Below, one piece after another: positions 36,001-44,013 of a stretch of DNA of 64,000 nt. Source of the DNA: Hyunsoonleella pacifica (GTDB taxonomy: Bacteria; Bacteroidota; Bacteroidia; Flavobacteriales; Flavobacteriaceae); the NCBI RefSeq assembly GCF_004310335.1, contig NZ_SIRS01000005.1, forward strand, positions 372,001 through 436,000. Direction: 5' to 3'. Made by a program: the position numbers and the translations under genes. The stretch's first letter is position 1, and each line of letters opens with the position of its first letter. The notes beneath the pieces are model-generated. The model saw nothing but the letters and a program-made list of their open reading frames with translations. It ran no database searches and was not told where the DNA came from.

Positions 36001-37633
36001 CTACTACAACCCCAGAATGTAAACCTCTTTTTTCAGGTTTAAAATTGGCATTTTCATAAGTTAAGTTTGGTGTATGTATATAATCTCTCCATCCATGAGT
36101 TAACATCAAATAATCTAACGCTTTATATGATTTAGGCTCTTTTGGATTGAAATAGAATGATGGCTTATGGATGCGTCCTTTTAATTCTGAAGATACTAAC
36201 AGATAAGATAAAATATGGTCTTGCTTGTCATCTGCAAAGGACAGTAATTTGTTATCTGAAATAGCTACGGAAAGATTTGATGGAATGGGAGTTCCCTTAA
36301 AATCTGTAGTAGTTATACTTGCTTTTACCTTTTCTCTTGTTTTATAAACTGATTTATCCAATTGAATATCAACCTTAAGTTGTTTATGAGCATTAAGAAA
36401 CACCAAGCGTTCTGCGACAATGTTGCCATTTATATCTAGTATGCTGAATTTTGAAATACCAATAGGGAAATTTCTAGTATCAATATTGATTACTTTTCTA
36501 GAAGAGTTAATTCTTTTGCTAAAAAGTAGTTTTGAAGCATTAGAAACTTTAATTTGTAAACGTATATTTTCAGTTGAAAATAGTTTTAGTTTTGTGTTTA
36601 AACTATCGGAAATCACTGAAAACCGTGTGCCGTTTTGATGGATTTTAGGAAGTGTAATTTTTCTTTCTGAAACAAAAGGGGTTTTAATTTTAGCATAAAA
36701 GGTATTGTTGTTTTCTGTTGAAATTGTGAACGCACCCATACCATCATGAAAACTATTAAATGTTGAGATAACGTTACCATTGTTGTCCACAATATCTCCA
36801 GAAACATCCACAGGTTTTCCAAATTCATTCAAAGCTTTAAAAGCAACTCTATTTTTTGTGTTGGCAATTAGTTTTCCACTTTCGGGGAAGAACTGTAAAT
36901 CAATATTATCCAAAACCACTGGAACACTTCTGGATATAGACTCAGTAGTGCCATTGTATGGCAATAAAACATTTAAAACAACATCAGTAGTACTCAAATC
37001 TTTTGGGAGTTTAAATGTTGGTGTTGCCTTTCCATCATCATTGGTAACTATTGTTTTCGAAATAATTTTTTTACCCTTTGCAGATACTTCAAACGTAATA
37101 TCTTTATGTTTTAAAGGTTTATTTTTTAAATTTTTAGCTTCAAAATTTGCTGTGACTTCAGAGGATTGTCCATAGCCTTCTTTTTCAAATTTTAAGTTTA
37201 ATAATACATTAGGTTTTACAATTTTTTGAATATTGATTTTCTTTGTGAAAGTTGCTTCATCTCCAAAATTTCGCATCCAATTTGTATAAGTTTTTAGAGT
37301 ATAAATACCGCCAACCCAATTCTTATTAACATGAAAATCGCCATAAGCATAACCATCTTCAACAGAAAGTTTAATCGTTTTTAAAGTAGCGCCCTTAGGA
37401 GATATTAATTTGGCAATCATAATATCACTTACACCAGAAATTGTGTTATCATTAGCTACGATATAAGATTTAAACCAAATGGTTTCTTCTGGAAAATAAA
37501 ATGGACGATCGGTTTGGGTATATATCTTTTCAATAGGTACTTTTTCAGTAAAATATGTTCTAAAAGACATCAATACAATTGCAGTTAGAACGAATAGGAA
37601 TACAGTTGAAATAGAATATATTTTAGTTTTCAT
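33077..37633 (-). CDS. Alpha-2-macroglobulin-like protein with embedded TonB plug domain
   Basis: Envelope protein of 1518 residues. Order by eye: N-terminal signal/anchor (about 1-28, no lipobox); macroglobulin domains (about 30-530, with the MG2-like KIYTQTDRPFYFPEETIWFKSYI at the front); a carboxypeptidase-regulatory-like fold (about 540-615); a TonB box (LDEVVVIGYG, 656-665) and complete SusC-type plug (to ITTKN, 778) with LQGRVSGV, IRGAASFSG, PLVVVDGV, LKDAAATAVYGSRGANGVIII; the A2M core (YWNPVVQTDEHGKAEF, about 850); a thioester motif CFEQ (Cys1045) opening the helical thioester domain (to about 1290); C-terminal beta domains. A2Ms trap proteases. Its gene follows a plugless SusC-like gene by 4 nt. 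Confidence 0.9.
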   Translation of the reverse strand: MKTKIYSISTVFLFVLTAIVLMSFRTYFTEKVPIEKIYTQTDRPFYFPEETIWFKSYIVANDNTISGVSDIMIAKLISPKGATLKTIKLSVEDGYAYGDFHVNKNWVGGIYTLKTYTNWMRNFGDEATFTKKINIQKIVKPNVLLNLKFEKEGYGQSSEVTANFEAKNLKNKPLKHKDITFEVSAKGKKIISKTIVTNDDGKATPTFKLPKDLSTTDVVLNVLLPYNGTTESISRSVPVVLDNIDLQFFPESGKLIANTKNRVAFKALNEFGKPVDVSGDIVDNNGNVISTFNSFHDGMGAFTISTENNNTFYAKIKTPFVSERKITLPKIHQNGTRFSVISDSLNTKLKLFSTENIRLQIKVSNASKLLFSKRINSSRKVINIDTRNFPIGISKFSILDINGNIVAERLVFLNAHKQLKVDIQLDKSVYKTREKVKASITTTDFKGTPIPSNLSVAISDNKLLSFADDKQDHILSYLLVSSELKGRIHKPSFYFNPKEPKSYKALDYLMLTHGWRDYIHTPNLTYENANFKPEKRGLHSGVVVDKKGNPVKANLLLFNTDGYNVLPFKTSDKGEFQFKSVALATLTLVAYTDDGKPLKIIKDKFKKGTMYDDKNAASRANSTESKAFLKNDKPLQTKIKQEVTANIALTEDVDALDEVVVIGYGTMKKSSVTGAVAQVVSEEISIDSDLARTLQGRVSGVTISEGFLPGNNSKVIIRGAASFSGNSNPLVVVDGVVQDINDIDLNNIKNLSVLKDAAATAVYGSRGANGVIIITTKNNSFYNYGKKKLNNAKYNNYTATNFYDYNGPKTYRSKLFYVPKYDSKTLPEERTDFRQTIYWNPVVQTDEHGKAEFEFYNSDAITSFKVTAEGVGFDGLVGRKETLYATNKLLNIDFKAPNYMALNDTVVLPISVTNETDRPITANLKLLLPEHLKLLKPFESEMVLKAKHTAIKNISVIPIKKGENATIQVSLKSDEATDIVKRNVTILSPYFPTELSISGSKSQSFNFDINHVVQHSLKAEFNIYTDVIGDVMDGIEGLIRQPYGCFEQTSSSTYPNIMVLKYLKEAGKSNPEIEAKAMGFIKKGYKRLISFETKEGGFEWFGHTPPHETLTAYGILEFTEMKEVYTGVDQNMIDRTVKWLLSRKDGKGGFQKSKKGYDSFASSPIDVANAYIVYALSESKINEDFRLEYNTAYKDALKSNDTYKMALLALASYNLNQIENAETLIKRIKQNIKTHDFQDLPVANTITRSYGNAKNIETVAFTLLALMRDNTNNDALISKGIKHIVGKREYNRFGSTQSTAMALKALIAYTKREKQKIITSKDVVELVIKGNILHEKLNLSENGKITIPNITDYITDGNQTLTVKFNNPKTTFPYALNVMWDSSLPDTSGECPLKLETVITEASYNVGDNVSMTVNVSNKKVEKLGMVTAIIGIPSGATPQPWQLKEILEQNKVAYYEIFDNYLVFYWREFDASETKTIRLDLKADIAGRYKAPASTAYLYYGDEFKTWISGNTLEIKN

Positions 37634-37637
37634 GAGA

Positions 37638-40469
37638 TTAAATTTTGAAATTGAGTTTTAAACCTACTTCGCTAATTAAAGGTGCGTTAAAAAAGTTGAG
37701 ACCTCTAGCTGAGTTAGTGTTGAAAAGATTACTATATGGAGATGCACCTCTAAATTTTGTCCAAGTGATAAGGTTATTAGCATACAACCCAACTTCTAAA
37801 GTGCGGAGAAATGTATCACGGGCGTTCTTCTTAAAACTATATGTTACATCTATGGATTTTAAATTTACATAGCTACCATCAACAATAGCATCTTCTGCCA
37901 CACCTTCAAATCCATAGCGCACAAATCGGTTCTCTGAAATATCATTATTAGGATTATAAAAATCTACAGGAATCGTGTTTGTGTTTCCTTGGGTATTGAC
38001 GCCGCTGAATATAAAATTACTAATGTTACGGTCATTTGCAGATTGTTGGGAGGTGCCGAAATAGTTTAAAACATTTTGAGTGCCATTCCAAACATCTCCT
38101 CCCTTTTGGAAATCAATTAAAAAGTTAAGTGTGAAATTGTGCAATTTAATATGATTATTAAAACCAATATTGAAACGAGGTATAGGATTACCAATAATTT
38201 TAGATTCAGAAGCCACGACAGGAAAACCATCATTACCTATTATAATGGTATTATTAATATCTCTTTCATAGACAGAACCTATAATAACACCTGCAGGTTG
38301 CCCCTCAATTAGATTTTTGGAAACAGTAGAAAATCCTGCAATAGGAAGGCGGTCGTTTTCTAAAAGTAACTTATTAACTTTTGGACGATATGTTGAGAAT
38401 GTAAGCTTTGGATAATATTTAAAATTATTAGAAAAATTTACATATGAATTTAAATTGATTTCAAAACCATGATTTTTTACATCTGCTACATTTTTGAGCT
38501 GAAATGTATTGTTTTCAAATATTGGAAATATTGTGTTTTTAGTATGCGATCTAAAGTGTGTAATATCAAAATCAAAAGATGCACCCAACGCTCTAAATCC
38601 AAAACCAAAGTTTACATCAAAGCTTTGTTTTTCTTCAAGTAATAGTTGGTTATCAATAAACAAATCGTTAATTGCTCTGTAGCTTAAGCTTTCCTCTGGG
38701 CGGATATTTAAACTATTATGGCTGAGGTTGCCATACAGCAAAGACGCATCGTTTATATCATAAGCAGTACCCGCAGAAATATAAATATTGTAAAAGTCAT
38801 AAACATTAATAATATCGTCTATTCTCCATTTTACTTGTAGTGTTGGTAAAAACCATTTATTATTTTGAATGGAGGATAGGTAGGAGTTATTGGTAAGTCC
38901 CACGACAAGCATATCATAATCTGATTTGAAAATGATTTTGTTTTGTAAGCGTAATATATTTCTATGTAAGTGTCGTTGATTTAATGAGTTCTCCTGTTCA
39001 TCATTAAAAGTAAAAGCGTCAAATCCTTCTGCCTGAAATAAGGTGTATTTTAAGTCTTCAAATAAGGCATCTGCTTTTGAAATAAAATCGATTTTAGAGT
39101 CATTGATTTTTGTTTTGAAATTGAAATCAACTGAGGCGTTAAAGTTATTTTTATCTACAGTTCTATCACTTAAATACCCGTTTTCAAAACCATTAGTGTT
39201 TTTAACAAGACCAAAATGTTGCGCATTTTTAAAATTACTATAGTTTACCTTGGTAAGTATTGAAATAGCCTCAGAGACATATAATGTATTGTTTAAGCTC
39301 GTTATAAAATGGGTGTTCTTTTCTGAATTTCGATTGTGTTTTAATAACCACTCAGGGTTATTAAATTGACTTGGGCTAAAACTACGCTGAGAGTCATCCA
39401 GTAGCTTATCTCCTTGTGTATTTTCAAAACTAGGTGGCGTTACCCATGTATTTAAAAGTAAATTATTCTGAAACCCGTTAATGTTGGGTTGATTATTGTC
39501 TTGGTTACCAAATTTAACAAAGACATTCCATGACACTTTTTTACCATTAGCCCTTTTCTCATAGTTAAATAACACATTGTTGGAAGTACTTCTTTCAACA
39601 TCGTATAAATCTTTTTGAGATGTATTAGTAACATCAAACTTAAAGGATTCTACATCTGTACTAATATTAAAAAAAGCATTATGAGTTGATTTTATACTCG
39701 TATTAAAAATGGTATTTTCATAAGTATTTGCTGGTACACCATTTCCATCGCCTATACCAACTAATTTACCATTAATATCAAAGCTGTAATTATTACCATC
39801 AAACTCTAATACATTTAATTGAGGTCCATACGAAAACACATTGCCAGTTTCTGGACCTTGAAACACAAATGCACCGTTATTTGAAAGCCCTTGACTATAT
39901 CTCGTTTGTAATGCCGGTAGATTGCTGGATTGTACAAACTGAAAACTATTTATTGTTTTTAAACCAACTTCAAAGTAAATATCAGGATCAAAATATGAAA
40001 GTTTTACCTTGTCTTTTTGAACATCTATAGTTTTGATACGGTTATATTGAAAGTATGAGTTTCTATTATAGGTTTTATCCGAATCAACAATTGAAGGAAT
40101 TGAAAAGGCATCTTTTTTTAGATTTTTAACTGCATCTTTATAGGCTTTACTCTTTATATCTTTAACTGGGACTTTTAGTTTAGAAGAGATATCTGAAGTG
40201 TCTTTGAACATATTTTCAGTAACAGTAACCTCCTGCGTTTTAAAACCGATATAATTAAATTTAAGAATATCTCCTACCTTACATGAAATACTATAATTAC
40301 CATCAAAATCTGTGGAAACACCTATTGAAGTGCCTTTAATCGTAATGTTTACCCCAGGAATAGGAATACCTTCACTATCTTCTAAAACTCCAGATACAAC
40401 TCCCTGTTGTGCAAATACTGCAAAAGGCACCAATAAAAAGAATAGTGTTTTGGTTAGTTGTGTTTTCAT
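37638..40469 (-). CDS. SusC-like outer-membrane barrel lacking its plug domain
   Basis: Protein of 943 residues: signal peptide (1-20, ending VFAQQ), carboxypeptidase-regulatory domain (about 22-103: GVVSGVLEDSEGIPIPGVNI and FNYIGFKTQEVTVTE), then directly barrel sequence, including LPALQTRYSQGLSNNGAFVFQGP, a segment that in SusC proteins follows the plug. No TonB box, VVDG or AAAIYGSRG signatures of a plug are present. The C-terminus (ISEVGLKLNFKI) is a normal last barrel strand. No SusD gene is adjacent. It is the first gene of a two-gene operon with the macroglobulin that carries a plug, so the two products are likely to work as one receptor. Confidence 0.88.
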   Translation of the reverse strand: MKTQLTKTLFFLLVPFAVFAQQGVVSGVLEDSEGIPIPGVNITIKGTSIGVSTDFDGNYSISCKVGDILKFNYIGFKTQEVTVTENMFKDTSDISSKLKVPVKDIKSKAYKDAVKNLKKDAFSIPSIVDSDKTYNRNSYFQYNRIKTIDVQKDKVKLSYFDPDIYFEVGLKTINSFQFVQSSNLPALQTRYSQGLSNNGAFVFQGPETGNVFSYGPQLNVLEFDGNNYSFDINGKLVGIGDGNGVPANTYENTIFNTSIKSTHNAFFNISTDVESFKFDVTNTSQKDLYDVERSTSNNVLFNYEKRANGKKVSWNVFVKFGNQDNNQPNINGFQNNLLLNTWVTPPSFENTQGDKLLDDSQRSFSPSQFNNPEWLLKHNRNSEKNTHFITSLNNTLYVSEAISILTKVNYSNFKNAQHFGLVKNTNGFENGYLSDRTVDKNNFNASVDFNFKTKINDSKIDFISKADALFEDLKYTLFQAEGFDAFTFNDEQENSLNQRHLHRNILRLQNKIIFKSDYDMLVVGLTNNSYLSSIQNNKWFLPTLQVKWRIDDIINVYDFYNIYISAGTAYDINDASLLYGNLSHNSLNIRPEESLSYRAINDLFIDNQLLLEEKQSFDVNFGFGFRALGASFDFDITHFRSHTKNTIFPIFENNTFQLKNVADVKNHGFEINLNSYVNFSNNFKYYPKLTFSTYRPKVNKLLLENDRLPIAGFSTVSKNLIEGQPAGVIIGSVYERDINNTIIIGNDGFPVVASESKIIGNPIPRFNIGFNNHIKLHNFTLNFLIDFQKGGDVWNGTQNVLNYFGTSQQSANDRNISNFIFSGVNTQGNTNTIPVDFYNPNNDISENRFVRYGFEGVAEDAIVDGSYVNLKSIDVTYSFKKNARDTFLRTLEVGLYANNLITWTKFRGASPYSNLFNTNSARGLNFFNAPLISEVGLKLNFKI

Positions 40470-40491
40470 ATGGTTTGGTGTTTTGATACAT

Positions 40492-40520
40492 CAAACCTAA
40501 TTCTGAAAATAGTATTACAA
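40492..40520 (-). promoter_or_regulatory. Promoter of the SusC-like/macroglobulin operon
   Basis: On the minus strand: TTG at 40520-40518, 18 nt, then TAGGTTTG at 40499-40492, an exact TAnnTTTG. Transcription would start near 40485, about 16 nt before the ATG at 40469. Confidence 0.7.
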
Positions 40521-40569
40521 AACCAAAAATGAGTGAAGTGTCCTTTTTATTGAGTAAACAACAACCATT

Positions 40570-40597
40570 AAAAAACCTCTCCATTTCTGAAGAGGTT
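40570..40597 (-). terminator. Terminator of the zinc-ribbon gene, GAAA-capped
   Basis: Minus-strand stem AACCTCT / AGAGGTT (7 bp perfect) capped by TCAGAAATGG and followed by TTTT. It lies between the zinc-ribbon stop (40623) and the SusC-like promoter. Confidence 0.85.
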
Positions 40598-40622
40598 ATA
40601 ACTTTTAAAATGATGAAAATAT

Positions 40623-41135
40623 CTAATCCTTCTCCAAAAACTTATTTTCTTTCTTTAATTTATTGGCTTCCATAGAATTCCAAATGCCATAAACTAAGAA
40701 CGATACAATAATAATTTTCCACAAAATTCCTCTAAAGACTAGCTCAGGACTGATAAAATATAGCAATCCGTAATAACTCAATATAACAATTAGAGCTAAG
40801 GTTAGAAACAGAATGGGTTTCTTAGATGAAAAATAACCAAAAACCCCTAATAATAATCCAAGAATAATATAAAAGGAAGTATCAAATACACTCTTTGTGT
40901 TAAAATAAATCAAGATACCATTTAGTATTTGAAACCCAGCAATGATATATAAGATACGCTGCGCTTTTTCTTGAGATTCTTTGGCATCTCCAATTTTTGA
41001 TTTATTAGAAATTTGTCTTCCTATAAAAATAGCTTTCTCTTTGTCTGTACCTGATAATGGGAAACCACAATTTTCGCAATCTACTTCTACCTGAGAAATT
41101 ATTTCATTACAGTTTGGGCACCTTAATTCTTCCAT
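40623..41135 (-). CDS. Zinc-ribbon membrane protein
   Basis: Unrecognised 170-residue protein. The N-terminus is a zinc ribbon, MEELRCPNCNEIISQVEVDCENCGFPL, with two CxxC pairs. After a charged linker come about four hydrophobic helices (about 62-160). A charged C-terminal tail follows. Zinc-ribbon/TM proteins are common in Flavobacteriia and have no assigned role. It has its own terminator and lies downstream, on the same strand, of the AhpD-like gene (64-bp gap). Confidence 0.75.
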   Translation of the reverse strand: MEELRCPNCNEIISQVEVDCENCGFPLSGTDKEKAIFIGRQISNKSKIGDAKESQEKAQRILYIIAGFQILNGILIYFNTKSVFDTSFYIILGLLLGVFGYFSSKKPILFLTLALIVILSYYGLLYFISPELVFRGILWKIIIVSFLVYGIWNSMEANKLKKENKFLEKD

Positions 41136-41199
41136 GTATACGTTGGTTTATTCAAAATTGATACTATTCTAATTGTTGAGATTACTGCTTTCGCAGGAA

Positions 41200-41790
41200 T
41201 CACACATGCTTTCCCTTCTCCCAACCATGTTTGCCTAAATACTGCTCTCCACTTTCCACCGCACCATCTTCAATACTAGTACCCATAGAGTCATTCCATC
41301 TATTTAAATACCCAAATAAAGAAATAACACCCAGCATTTCTACAATTTCGCCTTCATCCCAATACTCATATAAGCGTTTTTTAATAGCTTCATCTACTGC
41401 ATTTGGTACTTGAGAAGCCGCTAAACTAAAATCTAAAGCAGCACGCTCTGCTTCACTAAAAGCAGCGTGTGTTCTATATTCCCAGATATTATCTAGTTGC
41501 TCTTGCTCTGCTCCGTAGCGTTCTGCTGCTCGAATAGCATGGGCTTGACAATATCTACAGCCAGTAGAGTTGCTTGACACCCAAGCAATCATACGTTTTA
41601 AGGCAGAAGTTACACGCCCCTCATTAGCCATAACCGCTTTATTTAAATTAATAAATGCCTTACTAATAGCTGGACGATGTTGCATCGTTAAGATTGAATT
41701 TGGGCAAAACCCCAACGTTTCATTAAAGAATTTAGCAAGTTCTTGGGTTTCTATATCATGCTCCGGAGATAATGGTGTTACTAAAGGCAT
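41200..41790 (-). CDS. AhpD/carboxymuconolactone decarboxylase-family protein
   Basis: Cytoplasmic protein of 196 residues in the AhpD-like superfamily, which includes peroxidase-related proteins. The active-site motif is present: WVSSNSTGCRYCQAHAIRAAERYG, with the CxxC pair and histidine 3 residues after the second cysteine. A helical core surrounds it. It is divergent from an OsmC gene (56 bp between starts); OsmC proteins reduce organic peroxides, so a shared response to peroxide stress is plausible, but no common operator is visible. Confidence 0.88.
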   Translation of the reverse strand: MPLVTPLSPEHDIETQELAKFFNETLGFCPNSILTMQHRPAISKAFINLNKAVMANEGRVTSALKRMIAWVSSNSTGCRYCQAHAIRAAERYGAEQEQLDNIWEYRTHAAFSEAERAALDFSLAASQVPNAVDEAIKKRLYEYWDEGEIVEMLGVISLFGYLNRWNDSMGTSIEDGAVESGEQYLGKHGWEKGKHV

Positions 41791-41846
41791 ATTTTTAGTT
41801 TTTAAGTAGTATTTTTGATTCTTACAAGAAACAAAATAATTTAATA

Positions 41847-42269
41847 ATGGCAGTTAAAGTTTCCACAAAATGGTTAGGCAATATGCGATTTGAAAGCACA
41901 AATCCATCAGGTCATAATTTATTTATTGATGCAGGCGAAGAAAATGGTGGTAAAAGTGAAGGCTATCGTCCTAAGGCTCTAATGCTTTCTGGATTAGCTG
42001 GTTGTTCAGGATTGGATGTTGCAGCTTTAATAAAAAAAATGAAGCTAGATGTTGATGATTTTAATATAGATATTGAAGCTAACCTAACAGAAGTACATCC
42101 CAAATATTATGATAAAGTTGCAATGCATTTTCATTTTTATGGTAAAGATTTAAATGAAAAAAAATTACAACGTGCAGTAGATTTATCTATTGAAAAATAT
42201 TGCGGTGTAATGGAAATGTTTCGTCAGTTTTCAGAACTCAACATTAAGACGTTTTTTCATAATAATTAA
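41847..42269 (+). CDS. OsmC-family peroxiredoxin-like protein
   Basis: Cytoplasmic protein of 140 residues in the OsmC/Ohr superfamily, thiol-dependent organic-peroxide reductases. The first catalytic cysteine is in LSGLAGCSGLDVAALIKKM (about residue 52); the second is in IEKYCGVMEMFRQF near residue 115. It is divergent from the AhpD-like gene and 50 nt upstream of recJ, separated only by a repetitive AT stretch (42283-42318). Confidence 0.9.
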   Translation: MAVKVSTKWLGNMRFESTNPSGHNLFIDAGEENGGKSEGYRPKALMLSGLAGCSGLDVAALIKKMKLDVDDFNIDIEANLTEVHPKYYDKVAMHFHFYGKDLNEKKLQRAVDLSIEKYCGVMEMFRQFSELNIKTFFHNN

Positions 42270-42319
42270 GTTTGAGTGAACAACTTTTAAACTTTTAACT
42301 CAAACCTTTAGACTAAAAC

Positions 42320-44011
42320 ATGCGTTGGACGCTTAAACCAAAGCCAGATTTAGAAAAAGTAAAGCACTTACAGCAGGTACTAAAAGTAGGTGCCACTACT
42401 GCTGAACTTTTGGTACAACGCGGCATTGAAACCTATGATGCTGCAAAAGCATTTTTCCGCCCAAGTTTAAGCGATTTGCACGATCCGTATCTTATGAAGG
42501 ATATGGATAAAGCCATAACGCGTATTGAAAAAGCCATTACCAACAAGGAAAATATACTGGTATACGGAGATTATGATGTAGATGGTACAACTGCAGTGGC
42601 ATTAATGTCTACGTATTTAAAAACAAAGTACAATTTAGTTTACACCTATGTGCCTAATCGTTACGATGAGGGATATGGTGTCTCTAAAAAAGGGATCAAC
42701 TTTGCATTAGAAAACGATTTTAGTTTAATTATTGCTTTAGACTGTGGTATTAAAGCTATTGAAAAGATTGAATATGCAAAATCTCTAGGGATAGATTTTA
42801 TTATTTGCGATCATCATAGACCTGGAGATGAAATCCCTAATGCTGTAGCAGTTTTAGATCCAAAACGAGAGGATTGCAAATACCCATATAAAGAATTATG
42901 TGGTTGTGGTGTTGGGTTCAAATTAATCCAAGCATTAGCACAAAAAGATGGTAAGACTATCGAAGATTTGATTCCGTATTTAGATTTAGTAGCAACCGCC
43001 ATAGGTGCAGATATTGTTCCTATTAATGGCGAAAATAGAATATTGGCGTATTTTGGTTTACATGTTATTAATACAAACCCCAGACCAGGGATTAAGGCTA
43101 TTTTAGATCAAGTTGAAAAAACAGAATTAACCATTACAGATGTAGTTTTTATAATCGCACCAAGAATTAATGCCGCAGGACGTATGGAACACGGTAATTT
43201 TGCTGTGGCACTATTAGCTGAAGAAGATTACGAATTAGCTAAAACCCACGCTGCAAACATAAACAACTACAATTCAGAACGAAGAGCCACCGATAAAACT
43301 ATTACAGAAGCTGCTCTAGAGCAAATAGAAGCTTTAGATGAACAAGACCGATTAACTACAGTTGTGTATGATGAAACATGGCACAAAGGTGTTATAGGTA
43401 TTGTGGCTTCTAGACTTACAGAAACCTATTATCGCCCTACATTAGTATTTACTAAAAGTGGAGAGAAATTAGCAGCTTCTGCCCGCTCAGTACGAGGTTT
43501 TGATGTGTATAATGCTTTAGAGGCTTGTAAAGAACATATTGAGCAATTTGGCGGACATAAATATGCTGCTGGTTTAACCTTAAAAGAAGAAAACTATCAG
43601 GCTTTTAAACAAGCTTTTGAGGACGAAGTTTCCAAGACCATAGATAGAAACTTGTTAATTCCTGAGGTTAAAATTGATGCGCAAATTGATTTAAAAGATA
43701 TTACTCCAAAATTCTACAGAGTATTAAAACAGTTTGCTCCACATGGCCCCAGTAATATGACACCAGTGTTTATGACTGAAAATTTACGAGATACAGGTTA
43801 TGGTAAGTGTGTTGGTGCTGATAAAACACATTTAAGATTAACCGCTTCTCAACCCGAAACCAATACCATAGTGTGCATAGGTTTTGGAATGGGAGATAAA
43901 CACGAATTGATTTCAGACCAAAAACCATTTAAAGCTGTGTACTCCATTGATGAAAATGAATGGCAAGGTAATGTGTCTCTACAATTAAAACTACGAGATC
44001 TAAAAGCGTAA
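42320..44011 (+). CDS. recJ: Single-stranded-DNA-specific exonuclease RecJ
   Basis: 5'-3' exonuclease on single-stranded DNA in recombination and repair; 563 residues, standard length. DHH-family motifs: VYGDYDVDGTTAVAL (motif I), ALDCGIKA (motif II), FIICDHHRPGDEIPNA (motif III) and the DHHA1 motif FGGHKYAAGLTL, followed by the OB-like C-terminal domain. AddA- and AddB-like genes occur 11-20 kb downstream. It is followed by an MFS gene after 2 nt. Confidence 0.95.
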   Translation: MRWTLKPKPDLEKVKHLQQVLKVGATTAELLVQRGIETYDAAKAFFRPSLSDLHDPYLMKDMDKAITRIEKAITNKENILVYGDYDVDGTTAVALMSTYLKTKYNLVYTYVPNRYDEGYGVSKKGINFALENDFSLIIALDCGIKAIEKIEYAKSLGIDFIICDHHRPGDEIPNAVAVLDPKREDCKYPYKELCGCGVGFKLIQALAQKDGKTIEDLIPYLDLVATAIGADIVPINGENRILAYFGLHVINTNPRPGIKAILDQVEKTELTITDVVFIIAPRINAAGRMEHGNFAVALLAEEDYELAKTHAANINNYNSERRATDKTITEAALEQIEALDEQDRLTTVVYDETWHKGVIGIVASRLTETYYRPTLVFTKSGEKLAASARSVRGFDVYNALEACKEHIEQFGGHKYAAGLTLKEENYQAFKQAFEDEVSKTIDRNLLIPEVKIDAQIDLKDITPKFYRVLKQFAPHGPSNMTPVFMTENLRDTGYGKCVGADKTHLRLTASQPETNTIVCIGFGMGDKHELISDQKPFKAVYSIDENEWQGNVSLQLKLRDLKA

Positions 44012-44013
44012 TT

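Noticed and set aside
37638-40469. A polysaccharide utilisation locus (SusC/SusD)
   Set aside because: There is a SusC-like barrel but no SusD-like lipoprotein, glycoside hydrolase or sugar regulator next to it; the partner is a macroglobulin.
40375-40584. A 69-residue ORF upstream of the SusC-like gene
   Set aside because: It overlaps the signal peptide of the SusC-like gene and its promoter in another frame.
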